A stretch of 60,826 nucleotides of DNA from Fragilaria crotonensis (Eukaryota > Bacillariophyta > Fragilariophyceae > Fragilariales > Fragilariaceae). A program made the position numbers and the translations under genes. Where the stretch lies: positions 1 to 60,826 of the forward strand of contig JAKSYS010000366.1 of NCBI GenBank assembly GCA_022925895.1. Reading direction: 5' to 3'. Under the pieces are notes generated by a model. That model did no database searches, was not told the DNA's origin, and saw only the letters and a list, made by a program, of their open reading frames with translations. This document shows positions 33,630 to 46,017 of this stretch, piece after piece. Position 1 is the first letter of the stretch. Each line of letters starts with the position of its first letter.

Positions 33630-36600
33630 CACTTTTCACAGTCTAAGTTTTCGAAACTACGTTCTGTCCGTCGTCCGTCCCTTAGTATTCTTCCAACGTG
33701 GTGTTTTCGTTGAAACTCACCATGATCGACAAGTCGGCACCAGCCGTCGCTCTCCCCTTCGACTCCCCAACTCCTCCACATGATCCCATTTTCGACTTCG
33801 ACACCTCTACCTGGATTGATCCTCCAGTTTACGTGACAACGCTCCCTGAAACAACGCCAGAATCCAACATTCGCGAAATGACCGAAAAAGAATATCGTGA
33901 CTCCACCACTCCTACCTTGTGGCACCGTTACATTACTCTTGGCCGTTATGTCGTAGATGGTTTCACGTTCGACTCAATCATGGAAGACGGTGTTATCGAT
34001 CCTCTCAAGATGCATTGTCTCGTCTGGTATCAGTATGCCTATCATCTTGATCAAAAGATAGACATACCTCCCAAGCTCCAAGCCTGGGGAGCGACGAGAT
34101 CACAACCTTACTTGGCAAAGCATGCTGATTCCGCCTTCAAACTTGACACCAACATCACTACCTGGAAAGAGTTCTCTCGAACCCAATCTCTTTCCAATCC
34201 GTGGTCTGAAGTTCCATCTAAGTCGAACAAGCTCAAAAAAGCCAATCCTACAAAGACTTTTGTCACGGCATCATCTCTCCTCTCAAACCGTTCCAAACCA
34301 GGCACTATTGTTGAGGAGACATCCAAAGCTAGCACTTCCACGGTGTCCAGAGGACAAAAACGCCCTTCGGATCGCGACGAACAATCAGCTGCTTCAGATG
34401 GCAAACAGTCCGCGTTGATTCCTACTCTCAACGTCCCTGTATGTGATGGCACCCATCGAGTTACTCTGCGCTGGAAGGTACCTCTTGACGTTAATCAACT
34501 CTCGCGCAATACTCAGCAACTGAAGGAGGAGATTTATAAGCTCCTGGATGACCTTTTCGATGACGATGATGGCTTTCTATACAAATGGCAACACTCTGGA
34601 ACTGATGTGAATAACTCCATCTCCAAAATGTCTCCAGACGAAGTTCGTCAGTATATCTGTCCCTCTATTGGAATCATACCTTCCAAATCGATGATTGTTA
34701 TCCCTATTCGTTTCGGATTCTCCAGCACAAACCCCAGTAAATGGAGGAATCTTGAGACCACAAAGGAAAAACTCGACAAACATGATGTTACTGTCTCGTT
34801 CTCCAATTGCACAAGTATCAGCGGAAAATTGGTTGTTGCCGGCTATATTCTACTCAAAGCTCCTATGACAACGCACCGTCTTAGGTATCTGCAGAGTCTT
34901 CGACTGATGTTACCACAATCTACGTCCCCTTTTGACATTCTCCTCCATAAACGTACTCCCCCTGGACCAACAAATTCCACACCTGGCGGTACAGTGTGGC
35001 AACAAGAATGTTCATGCTCTCAGCGAAGCATTAGCTTCTATTTTAACTGGTGAAAGCTCGGCTCTCTACATCCCTCGGTTTGCCTTTTCCCAGATGACGG
35101 ACTCAGAAGCGCACGCTTTGTTCCAAACCCACGACGAGTATGTTAAATCCCTTCGTTGGCTACCCCTCTCTCCTCTTCTCTCGAATTTGGACCGACCTCG
35201 CAAAGAGTACCAACCAGATGGAAGTTTCATTGAACGCACCACCCGAGAATGGGCTAGGAGCATCAAAGATCTTGACGGGGAAATCATCTGCTCAGTGTGA
35301 CGTTGTTAATGGTGGTCTGGACCAATTGCCATACCTCTTGTTTACACCACCATACACCGAAGCTGCAACCTTGGCCCTAGAAGACTACCGCAGACGTCTT
35401 TATCCGTTCACGCAGCGCGAAGCTCAATTCCGCGAAAACGTCGGTCCTCCTCCCTACATCCAATTCAGCAAAAGTGTTATTGCAAACTTGGATTTCATCA
35501 AACGTTTATCGGCAACCAAACATTCGTCCTCACCCTCTCCTACATCCAAAGATTCGGAAGTGGAACAATGTTCGGTCACCACCCCGGAATCTGGTATTAC
35601 AGATTCATCGTCCGTTAGTCAGATCACGCGTCCTCTTACTTCCGCTGAATCACTCCGCCAACAATACAGTCAACGACGTCACAAATCGGATTCTTCTGGC
35701 GACCAGCAGTCTGATGATTCTTCCACTGCAGGATCAACGGTTACTTCTCCTTCAAAGTTGAGCGATGGCCGCATGTCCACCAGTTCTGCTAAGCTAAGAG
35801 AACTTGATGTTGCCATCCAACGGCAAAAGAAAACCAATGAAAAGCAGGATGCCAAAAATTCTGAGCGGCTTTCCCATATCGAACGGAAACTCCATCGGAT
35901 CGACGATATCGATACCAAATTGGATGAAGTACAAACGGATTTTGGGCAAAGGCTAACTATTTTCGAGTCTCGCATGGTTGAAACGGTAAAGGGTCACATC
36001 GAGTCCTCACATCACAACATGGAAAACATGAATACAAGCCTTGAGAAACTGATGCTTGTTGTCAATCGCCTGTTGACACACAGTGGAAATCCCAGCAACA
36101 ACTCTACACTGGATCCGATGAGTGTCTCTGACCCGATCGATCCCTCGTTGGACACTGGTATTGTCGCTCGCCCTCATACCCATCATCTCGACGAGGAACA
36201 AGTGAATTGTGCATCTCATTCCAACTCCAGCTCCTCTCGCTCCTCGATGTCTTCCGAATCCCTAAGCGCCATTCAGTCGCCTGAACACAAACGCCTTAAG
36301 TCAGGTCAGAAGCCATCCAATGACCCTGTCCGTCGCCAGCTCGCCCGGGCCATGGAAGAAGCAAATCAGCCTGTCTCCTCGCCACCAACCAACTCCTCGC
36401 AAGGGTCCCTCGACTCTCTCGATGAAGCAATGCTACAACTGGAACACATCGCTCAAGCCAATAAGAGCAACACAGCATCATCTGTTGCTGAAAACGATAA
36501 CCCTGACCCTGAGAGTCAATACACAGCAAGTCCACCAAATCAAGAAGATAAGGACACAAATGCAACCCCTCTCATCGTCGGGCATCGCAACCATAGCAGT

Positions 36601-39600
36601 CCGAACGCCACGAGTTTCCGCCGACAGCCCATTGATCCTTCTATTCCCCTCGTCCCAGTTTCCCGTTTGCTTTCTATCCCCTCCACCCGACCCGGACGCC
36701 AACCACGTCATACAAGCATTGACCCGGCACCCTCGGTCTCCTATGGCGATCCAGTGATACAAAAGCCCACCGGATCGATCAGGCTCTTTTTTCAAAACGT
36801 GAAGGGTCTTACCTACACTTCCACCAAAGAAGACTACAACTATTACCTAAAGTGTTTGCAGGGCCTCGATGTGGACATTATGGGATTATCTGAAACAAAT
36901 ACATGTTGGTCCCATCATCACTTGTCGTCTGATTTCCGCTCAACCTTACGTCGATATGTTCGTCAAAGCAAAACTGTGTTTGGAATGGTCTCTACGGACA
37001 TTGATAAATGTCTACAGTCAGAATCATTCCAATCTGGGCAATCTCACGAGTATTCTTGGTTCTCTCGCATCTCGAGTTGATGGTTCGGATATTTTGGATG
37101 CTACTGGATTGGGTCGATGGAGCGGCGTCAAACTGGCAGGTCCCGATAACAAAAAATTATCCATCATCACTGCGTACAGAGTTTGCTCAGGCTCTCCACA
37201 AACCTCTCCCATTGGAAGTTCGTTTCTTCGGGAATACGAATTTTTCAGAGAACACAACCACCCATCACCAAATCCAAGAAGACTTTTCTTTGTCGACCTT
37301 CAGAAAGTCATCTTGGACCTCCAGGAATCGGGTTACAGTACTATTCTCATGCTTGATGCAAATTCAACTCTGGACGACAAACAGCTCACGGATGTACTTG
37401 CGAGATGCGGTCTCCAGGATTTACATTCCCATGATCCGCCTCCCTCAACCTTCATTGGTTCGGCTCATCGCCGTATTGATTTCATATTTGGCTGTGCAGA
37501 TGCTCGACGGCATGTTATTCGCAGTGGATCTCTGGCGTACACAGAGGGACCTCAATCCGACCACCGAAGCTTGTATGTAGATCTTTCTCCGGAATTCATG
37601 ACAACTCCTCCTTGGCAGTCCATAAATTCCCTGCAATCACGGGATCTTTACACAGGTAATCCAGAAAAGGTTACGACGTACCATAATGCTATGCTATCTT
37701 ATTATGCTCAACATCGGATGATAGAACGAATTCAACATCTTTATGATGTACGGGACTCCATGGATCGCGACGAAATTCGTTCGGCACTCATCAAATGGGA
37801 CAACGACCAAGGACGGGCCATGGAACTCGGCGAAAGGACTTTACGACGCCCTCCTCAGAAGTGTGCCTGGTCGCCGACATTGCGGAACTCAGCTATACTA
37901 CGCAGGTACTGGCTTCTTCGCCTACGAGAGAAACTACGAGACGAAAATTATGCAACGACCTTCTGTCGATGGCAAATGGAAATTCAAACGAATGATCCGG
38001 CCTTCCGACTCCCATCATTGGGACAGAGCTTATCGATTGATCAGATCCGTTTGTCTTTGAACCGAGCCAACAGGGAATTTCGTCGTATTCAAAAACAATC
38101 TGTTCCACTCCGGCTACACACCTATCAAGAGCTATTGGAGACCTACCAAGAGGATACAAATCCCGCTACCAAAGAGGAGTCAAGACGCAAAGCAAAGATT
38201 GTCCAGACGACTATAACTGGTGAAAGTATCCGACACGTGTTTGGGAATATTCGAAAGATTGTCCGCCCATCAGAGCAGTCTGGGCTCTCGAAAGTCATCG
38301 TCCCTCAACCACTTCGGCCCTGGATATAGACACCTATTCGGCGTATCAAATAACTCAAGACACTCCCAGCGAAGATATCCTGTGGGAAACAATCGTTACT
38401 CGGGAAGAGATAGATCGTCACCTGCTCGAATACAACCGCGACTCATTCAGAGCAGCATCTTCTTCCCCGTGCGGCCATGGGGTCATTCATGATGCACTTA
38501 CGTTTACTAGCCTCTCTCCGGCTTCTGAAGAATTACTCGCTGGAAATGTACCGCCTCACTGGGTTTCTCGACAATTATCTCCGGGAATTCCTCGCTTCCT
38601 TTGTCATCCCGTCGACGGTTATCAATCATGGCGAAATCCCAACGGATATATCGGAAGATGATGTGCTTCGAGGATTCAAAGCATGGAAGGAGCGTACGTC
38701 AACCTCTCCGTCGGGGCGCCATCTTGGACACTACAAGGCTATTATTCAACACCCTGTACTACTGAAATGTTTCGTGCAGTTTATGAATATCGCTGTATCC
38801 CGTGGCATCGCTATTCCCCGCTGGTGCCAGGCTACAAATGTCATGATTGAAAAAGATGTGGGCTCGCCCAAGATACATCGACTACGCATCATCCATCTCT
38901 TCGAAGCAGATTACAACTTCTTCCTCAAGCTACAGTGGGGCCACAGGCTAGTACGTCATGCCGTCTCGTTGGATCTACTACACGACTCTCAACACGGCTC
39001 GATACCCCGGCGTACTGCGATGGATCCTATAATGCTCACTCACCTTACCTCAGACTTGTGTAGGATTCTCAAACACGACCTCGCTCGTTTCGACAATGAT
39101 GCGTCTGCGTGCTACGATCGAATCATCGTTGCCCTCGGAATGCTCGCGGCTAGAAGGTGCGGTATGCCACGTAACGCCATCCGACTTCACGCTGAGGCAC
39201 TCCAATTTATGCAGTATACAGTTAAAACCATTCATGGGATTTCTGAAGCCAACTACCAAGGGACACCATTTGCTCCTCTGTTTGGTACCGGACAAGGAAG
39301 CGGCGCTTCTCCAGCTGTCTGGCTTACCCTTGTGGTTCTTCTTCTTCATACCTTCGATCGTCTGATACCTCACAGAATGAATTTTGTACCCGTTTCTGGC
39401 GCGAGGAGGCATTCACGATCCTCTGATGCTTTTGTTGATGATACCTCTGTCGGCTTCACCTCAAGCGACGACACAAGTTTCACTGATCTCATCGCTCGTC
39501 TCGAAGAGACAGCCCAAACCTGGGAGAAGCTTTTATCGCTTTCCGGTGGCAAGTTAAATCTCACTAAGTGCTCATGGTATGTCCTCCGCTGGGAATGGAA

Positions 39601-42392
39601 AAACGGACGACCAGTCATCAGAAAAATACAACAAGACGATCCCACAATCGCTCTCACCCAGGGTGAGTCTACGACAACAACTACTATCAAGAGGAACGGT
39701 CTGCAGCAATCATCCCGCATGTTGGGCGTATACCTCAACCCGATGGGCGACTTTTCGGATCACCTACACATGTTGAAGAAAAAGGCGGACGACTTCTCCC
39801 GCAGTATTCTTTCCCCGCGACTAACGGAAACAGACGTCGCCATCTTCCACCGATCCATATACATCCCATCTATGCGTTATAGCTTGGCTGCTATAGCGGT
39901 TGACGAAGAATCTCTGGCGTCTGTACAGACCAATGTCATCAAGTCTATGCTTCAAAAATTCCATCTGAGCAGCACGATTCCGACGTCACTCCGCCATGGT
40001 CCCACAGAACTTGGAGGGTTGGGTCTTTATGACCTACGCACCGAAGCAGGGATAGAAGCTATTAAATTTCTCCGAAACTCCTTGTACAGCGACTCAGAAG
40101 CGGGAAATCTTATACGTCTAAATCTACAATACTCTCAACGAGAGGCCGGAGTTGGATTCTACTTGCTCGAGGAACCGCGGAAACACATATCATACTTGAC
40201 CCCATCGTGGATTTTATCCATTCGCCAATTTCTTGCCAACCACAATATGTCAATTAAAGTGTCAGATATCCACAATGACCAGCTCCAGGGACCGACGGAT
40301 GAATATATAATGAATGCCTCCCATCTCCAGCGCTACAGTCCTGCTCAACAACTCGATCTAAATCTAGTTCGAACTTGGCTCCAAGTTACGACGCTCGCCG
40401 AGATGTCTGATCCAGAGCGTCCGAACCGAATTCTTTTGTCCTATCTTGATGCCAAACGTCCGGATGGGTTTCAAATGTCAGACACATGGCCCCGCCAACT
40501 CCAACCATCCAAAGCTCAGGTCCGCTTGTGGAAACGCTTCATCTCGTCGTCCTTTCTCCGCTACATTCCATACTGGAAGAAAACCCCGGTTTCAAAACCT
40601 TCACAAACTGCGATGTCCCACGAGCCCAGCACACCTGTCAATGACATGGAGTCTTTCGACGAATATCTCTACTGTACTTTCACGAACTGAACGACGATTA
40701 CTCGATGGCTTGGAGCAAATGAGCTCCGACATAAAAATCTGGAGGGCCTTCCGTTCGAAAGCTCGGTTACATCTGGCATCCGACGGCGGACTTGGTGAAA
40801 TGTCAGCTACCCACGGTTGGGTACTGAGCTCGGGTAAAGAGGTGCTTTATCAATGCTCGGGACCGGTCGACGGTCCCATCGATACAAACTCATCGACAAG
40901 AAGTGAGCTCGGTGGATGCGCGTCGTCACTATTATTCCTCTCATCTCTCTCCGGTTTCTGGGGTATTCGTCACCGTTGTTCGTTCCGTTGGTACACTGAT
41001 AGCACTTCCGCGATCAGCCGTTTTCACAAATTCTGCGGCCGAGGACATCGTCCCACTCGCATGCCCCCCGATTCCGATCTCTTGTCCATTATTTCATCGC
41101 GCCTAAGAGACCTCAAGCGTCCATTTAAACCTCGATGGGTCAAGGCACACCAAGATAACTCTATGGCGTACGATAGGTTGCCTTTGTCCGCTCGTTTAAA
41201 TATTGATGCAGACTTTCTCGCAACTCGATATCGACAACATGGCCGCCTTCGCGCGATCGAAACAATCGACCACAGCTCGAATCAACAAGTTTCGATCTAC
41301 ATAAACGGTATCCCAGTCACGAGTCAATACGATGACTGCATCCGCTTTCATGTCAATGGATATCATCAGCGCCAATATGTTCAACATCGCCACGACTGGG
41401 ACAATAAGACCTGGGATTCAATTGACTTCCACACCTTTGGTAAGCACTTCAAACGCCTTCGACCACATCATCGGGTTCAGCATTTCAAGTTTGTTCATGA
41501 TCTACTCCCCTTAGGGGAGCGCCGTCACCGCGAGGCCACCATAAAGGATGATTCGTTGAAACTCTGCCCTTGCTGCCAAGCCTCAGACGAGACTTCCTTC
41601 CATTTTATTCGGTGCACTTCCAACCCAGTACTGCAGTCCAGTCTTGCTACGTTACGGTCTGACATTGTCACGAGCGACATCCATCCAGTTCGATATCTCC
41701 TGGCTGATGGTTTTTGCCACACGATCCAATCGGAAACACATTATTCTCCCACATTCACCCAATTCCCACTCCACTTCCAAGACCTCATCTCTGACGCACT
41801 GACCAATCAACGTCAGATCGGGTGGGACAACTCGCTGAAGGGTTATTTTGCCAAGGAATGGGGTCGGATGGCCCAGTATGATATGCATGGCAACGCTCGA
41901 GACATCCGAAAGGAGAAACACGCATGAAGGAGATTATTAGCGCATTGAGTGCGCATTTTCGACGCCTGTGGATTTCTCGGAACGGAGTACTACACTCTCC
42001 AAACGACGCTATTCTTGCAAGCATTCGATCCGCGGAGTCGGTGGAAATAGAGTACTATCATAGCCGGCCTCACCTACTTCGTACTGGGGACAAACACTAC
42101 TGCGACCGACCTCTATCATCCATCCTGTCGGGCACACCAGCCACGAGGCGTCGATGGTTACGAAAGGTCAAACAATCCTCGGCGGACCTCACTAAAGATG
42201 GTACACGGCAGACCTTGCTTACAAATTTTTTTCGCAGATCGAGTGGTTGAGTCACGGTTCAGTCCCAACAATTTGAATTTATTTTGATTTTCTTATTCTC
42301 GCGGATTCCCGCTGGAACTGGGTACACAGTAGCGGCCTACCGGCCGGTACATGGTGAAAACCCATTAATAATTAGTTCATATTTTATTTTAT
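33630..42392 (+). mobile_element. Near full-length LINE with APE endonuclease, RT and RNase H
   Basis: 8,763 bp bounded by a perfect 15-bp target duplication, inserted in copia integrase. Order: N-terminal gag-like region, coiled coil, AP-type endonuclease, reverse transcriptase, RNase H, CPCC zinc region, short 3' UTR ending AT-rich (TTCATATTTTATTTTAT). Because nearly the full coding length is present with short frame breaks only, this insertion is much younger than the copia or LINE 1 decay would suggest. No LTRs. Confidence 0.92.
33722..42250 (+). pseudogene. LINE polyprotein: gag-like, endonuclease, RT, RNase H, zinc region
   Basis: Probably a single long frame from MIDKSAPAVALPFDSP (33722) to the stop at 42250, now broken at about seven places (near 35045, 35260, 37000, 38320, 38555, 40685 and 41925). 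Coiled coil about 35770-36090. Endonuclease about 36778-37585 (RLFFQNVKGLTYTS, DIMGLSETNTCW, MLDANSTLDD, SDHRSLYVDL). Reverse transcriptase about 38600-39620, with FDNDASACYDRI and SSDAFVDDTSVGF as catalytic Asp blocks. RNase H about 40770-41240 (LASDGGLGE, RSELGG, WYTDSTSAI). Cys block LKLCPCCQASDETSFHFIRC. The endonuclease is in the same open frame as the upstream coiled-coil region (35140-37080), so no ORF1/ORF2 stop separates them. Confidence 0.85.
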
Positions 42393-42407
42393 CTACTCGC
42401 CTTGGCA
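42393..42407. repeat. Target-site duplication of LINE 2, right copy
   Basis: CTACTCGCCTTGGCA, identical to 33615-33629. Copia coding resumes at once with QNRAELDVREIKR. Confidence 0.92.
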
Positions 42408-44207
42408 GAATCGAGCGGAACTAGATGTGCGGGAGATAAAGAGATCGATAAGGAGGTTTACGAAAAGATCGGGTTCCCCGAAACGTCTATGGTGTTTCCT
42501 TGGGGAGTTGGTTGCCACTTTGCGGGGTCTGACAGCATATGATACTCCAAAATTACAAGGGCGTTGCGCGACCGAGCATGCTTTAGGATACACACCTGAC
42601 ATTTCTCCTTGGGTTCAACATGCTTGGTATGAGAATGTTTGGTACCGAGATGCCGATGGGGAAAGCAGGATCGGGAAGTGGCTAGGGTTGGCGGCAAACA
42701 TCGGAGGAGGTGATTGTTTTTGGATTTTGCCCTTGTCGGCAAGATGGTCGATCACCCGAGATAAATTGGCCGGTGACGCTGTCAGGAGGGCAATTGAATC
42801 TTTAGACCTCTCGATAAGAGACAAGATTGGGGATGGCGTGGAAGATGGAATTGCACAAGAAAAGGTTGGAGCTCTACCGGTGAATGGGGATTTGTTGGAG
42901 GATTTGGATGATGATACAGCTTTCGACGAAGAGCCTGGCGTGCCTGAGATGGATGAGTATACGCTAGAGACTTTTGATGGATATTTAACTGCATCAGTCA
43001 TGCTACCTCGAGGCGATGAAGTGCTGAAAGCACAGGTTGATGCCAGGAAGAGGGACATCAATGGGAATCCAATCGGTAAAGCCAACTCGAATCCGATTTT
43101 GGATACGAGGGAATATGTTGTTGAATTTGAAGACGGCACTTCGGATGTGTACGCTGCGAACATGATTGCTGAGAACATGTACGCTCAGGTGGACAGTGAA
43201 GGCAAATCTCACGCGTTGATATCCGAGATAGTCGATCATGAGTCAGACGAAAGAGCAATGAAGGTTGCTGACGGCACCTTTGTTGACAAGCAAGGCCAAC
43301 AGCGGCCGCGGATTACTACTCAGGGATGGCGACTCTTGGTAGAATGGAAAGACGGGACGACAACCTGGGTACCTCTGAAGGATTTAAAGGAGTCGTTCCC
43401 GATAGAAGTGGCTGAATATGCTGTTGCGAACAAAATTTCAGATCAACCCGCTTTCAAATGTTGGGTGGACGAGACGCTTAGGAAGCGACATCGTATCATC
43501 AAGAAAGTGAAATCAGCCAAGTATTGGAAGCGGACGCACAAGTTTGGTATCCGACTACCGCATTCAGTTGAAGAGGCTTTGAAGTTTGACGAGGAGACAG
43601 GGACTGACTTCTGGCGAAGAGCAATTGAAAAGGAGATGAGAAATGTTTTGCCTGCCTTTGAGTTTACAGACGACGATAAGATGCCTATCGGCTACCAATG
43701 CATTAGATGCCATATGGTATTTGATGTCAAGATTGGCGATTTGACAAGGAAGGCGAGGTTTTGCGCGAACGGTAATGAAACGGATCCCCCGAAGGATTCG
43801 ACTTTCTCGACCGTAGTTTCCAGAGACACCGTTCGACTCTTCTTTTTGATGGCAGCACTCCACGATACTGATATACTATCAGCCGACATACAGAATGCCT
43901 ATTTGAATGCTCCGGTGAAGGAGAAGTTATACACAATAGCTGGTAAGGAGTTTGGTCCCAAGAATGAAGGACGTCCGGTAATGATCGTGCGTGCACTTTA
44001 TGGGTTGCGGAGCAGCGGCAAGTCTTTTCGCAACTTTCTCGCAAATAATCTTCGCGAAATGGGTTACATAAGTACTAAGGCAGACCCGGACCTGTGGATG
44101 ATGCCAGACACCAAGACTGATGGTACGGAATACTACAGATACGTTATATGCTATGTCGATGATGTGGCAGTTATGATGGCGGAACCTAAGCGGTTTATGG
44201 ACGAACT
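42408..44207 (+). pseudogene. Copia integrase C-part and truncated reverse transcriptase
   Basis: One open stretch from the integrase Glu region (RAELDVREIKRS) through the integrase C-terminal domain to RVT_2-type reverse transcriptase: FWRRAIEKEMRNVLPAF, SADIQNAYLNAPVKEKLY (catalytic Asp), VRALYGLRSSGKSFRNFL and ICYVDDVAVM (YVDD box). It ends after KRFMDEL at 44207. The codons that follow (HLRVPKPSRLLDM) come from the repeat that begins there, since the same codons occur at 60422. RT thumb and RNase H are missing. Confidence 0.85.
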
Positions 44208-44615
44208 ACATCTAAGGGTGCCAAAACCAAGTCGGCTCTTGGATATGAAAAACCAATCATCTTTGATATGACAATTTTTTGTTCATAATTTTTACCTTAA
44301 ATACAGGTAAAAACTTAGGACTAAAGAGCTTGTACATCATGTGTATGAAGTGGGTTTCTTCGTATTTCCTGAACTCGGAAATTTATTCTTCCTGAATTTT
44401 TTAATCTCTTGCATAGGAGCTCATACTTTGTATTCTTGAACTCCAAAATTTCAAATCCTGAATTCTACTGACTCATTTTTACTAGAACTCGAGTGGAATT
44501 CCTGAGCTCTTGGACTCAAAATATATGAACTATACCACTTCTTTGTTTGTGATAATGAATTTCAATTCCTGAACTTGACATCCGAAAAGAAGAAGTTTGC
44601 TGTAAAGTGTGTATG
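44208..44615 (+). repeat. Dispersed repeat, copy A, with TTCCTGAA-type subrepeats
   Basis: Begins ACATCTAAGGGTGCC and aligns over its length with 60422-60826 with scattered mismatches and small indels. Inside it, words of the form TTCCTGAAYT/TTCCTGAGCTC recur about every 30-60 bases (near 44367, 44388, 44436, 44455, 44502 and 44563). Dense subterminal motifs like this are typical of DNA-transposon ends, where they bind transposase. No matching inverted end was found in the window. Confidence 0.85.
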
Positions 44616-44769
44616 AAGTCATCTCCTCAGTATTTCTGAGCTGACATTGTTCATATAATTCATGTAATTGTCGCTCATTTTAACTTTTGTTGGAGATTAG
44701 TTTTAATGGTCCTATTTGTGTGGCTTTGATGAAGCATTCTACTATTCATTACTAAGTCTCTGATCTATT

Positions 44770-45568
44770 CTAAACTGGTTCCACTTTCACTTCACCGTAG
44801 ACAAGTTCAGATGCAAGATGCCTGGAGTAGTTATCATCCTCCTCATCGGAATCCTCGTCAAATACATCAATGCACTTGTGTGGGCGTTTCTTACCCTTGT
44901 CATCAAATTGTTTCCTGACCCCCCAGCCAGACTCCTTTTTCCTTCTTGACAGAAACATTTTAAGTAGTTCCTGGGTGAATGTTGGGGCGGCTGATTTCTT
45001 TCTATCATTCTTGATGGCCATGTATAATTCATCGTATTTCCTCATTCCAGCCTGTGACCAACCACAGCCTCCCCCATTATCATGAGCACCCTTGTTCCTG
45101 GAGAATGTGTGAAGTGGTGGCTGCGGAAAATGGTATTGCAAAGATTCGTCAGAATTTAGGATGTTGCTTATTCATTTTATTTATCATAGTGTAACTTACT
45201 GGTAGGTTTTTGTTGTCCTCATCTGTCCATGTACCGATTTGCTGTTTCCAACAAGTGACAACAAAACAAGTCAGTTCCTTGTTTTTTGTTCTGTGACAGA
45301 CCAATCGGAAAAACTTACCATTTTCTCTGTCTTAACTAATTCGGCAAACCACCTCTTCCCATAGTTGATCAGGCATAGCAAAATGAATGCTTCGTTGTTT
45401 CGCGTGACGACGTTGTTTTTGTCCTACGAGGCGTTGAGCCTCGTTTGAAATTGATTGTTCAATCTCATGGGACGAGATGAACATGTTTTGAATCGACGTG
45501 AGTTTTGATTCCAGTTGTGTACTGTCGCACTGGTTACTGGAGTATCGATGTATTGTTTTACTGCGCAC
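44770..45568 (-). CDS. Small three-exon gene, possible transposon accessory gene
   Basis: Exon 3 (45120-44770) and exon 2 (45241-45200) are certain from phase-matched GTAAGT/CAG borders. Exon 1 ends at 45319 with FAELVKTEKM; its start is unclear and one frame break (about 45362) separates it from the stretch up to 45568. The product has an acidic tail (CIDVFDEDSDEEDDNYSRHL) and a Lys/Arg-rich middle (FLSRRKKESGWGVRKQF) after a segment GWSQAGMRKYDELYMAIKND. That segment resembles the 'GW-x(2)-G-x(4)-ELY-x(5)-DR' opening of small proteins that are abundant in diatom genomes. Its position just inside the repeat at 44208 suggests it belongs to the same mobile element. No function assigned. Confidence 0.55.
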
Positions 45569-46017
45569 TTGGGAGTAAGTAATTAGGAATAGGGATAATG
45601 TAAAAATATGTAGGGCGATACGGAATGTTTACAACAGTCTGGGCTGGTACTTCCATGAGCGTAGATTTACGTGGGTACCCATGGGTTTGATATTTTCAGA
45701 AATTCCCGTCTCTGCTCTGCAGCCACAATGTACGTGTAGGTGTGTAGTACCACCTACAGCACCTACCACGGGTGAAAGGAAGGAGGAATGAACGTCGAAG
45801 TGAGTAGGGACCGCTACTGTACCTAGTACAGGAACTGCAACACCAGTGTGATGATACATGTAGTACACCGAGTCTCCGACTAGACTATCCCCTTGGCATC
45901 GATCACAATCTGCATGGCATCGATGGGTTTGCAAGGTTACAAAGCAGGATATGCTACTACTACTAGCTCTACTAGTGGAGAGTAACATCATCTTCCACAG
46001 TCAAGGTGAATTTACCC
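45569..46017. other. Intergenic region
   Basis: No coding frame recognised. Short GTAC-rich words occur. It contains the 3' flank of the Rab5IF-like gene. Confidence 0.4.

Larger units (their letters stand above)
29315..44207 (+). mobile_element. Ty1/copia retrotransposon (CoDi-like), split by two LINEs, 3'-truncated
   Basis: Coding blocks 29315-31304, 32959-33629 and 42408-44207 join in the order gag, protease, integrase, reverse transcriptase, the copia order. At both LINE insertions the copia reading resumes exactly once one copy of the target duplication is removed (EEERD to TYWKD; EPYSPW to QNRAEL). The reverse transcriptase stops a few codons after YVDDV at a repeat boundary (44208), so thumb, RNase H and 3' LTR are absent. 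Single-base frame breaks occur near 29850, 30999 and 33350. The element is non-autonomous as it stands. Style matches copia elements described in diatoms. Confidence 0.85.

Noticed and set aside
44208..44271. Natural C-terminus HLRVPKPSRLLDMK of the copia polyprotein
   Set aside because: The same codons occur at 60422 outside any copia context, so they belong to the inserted repeat.
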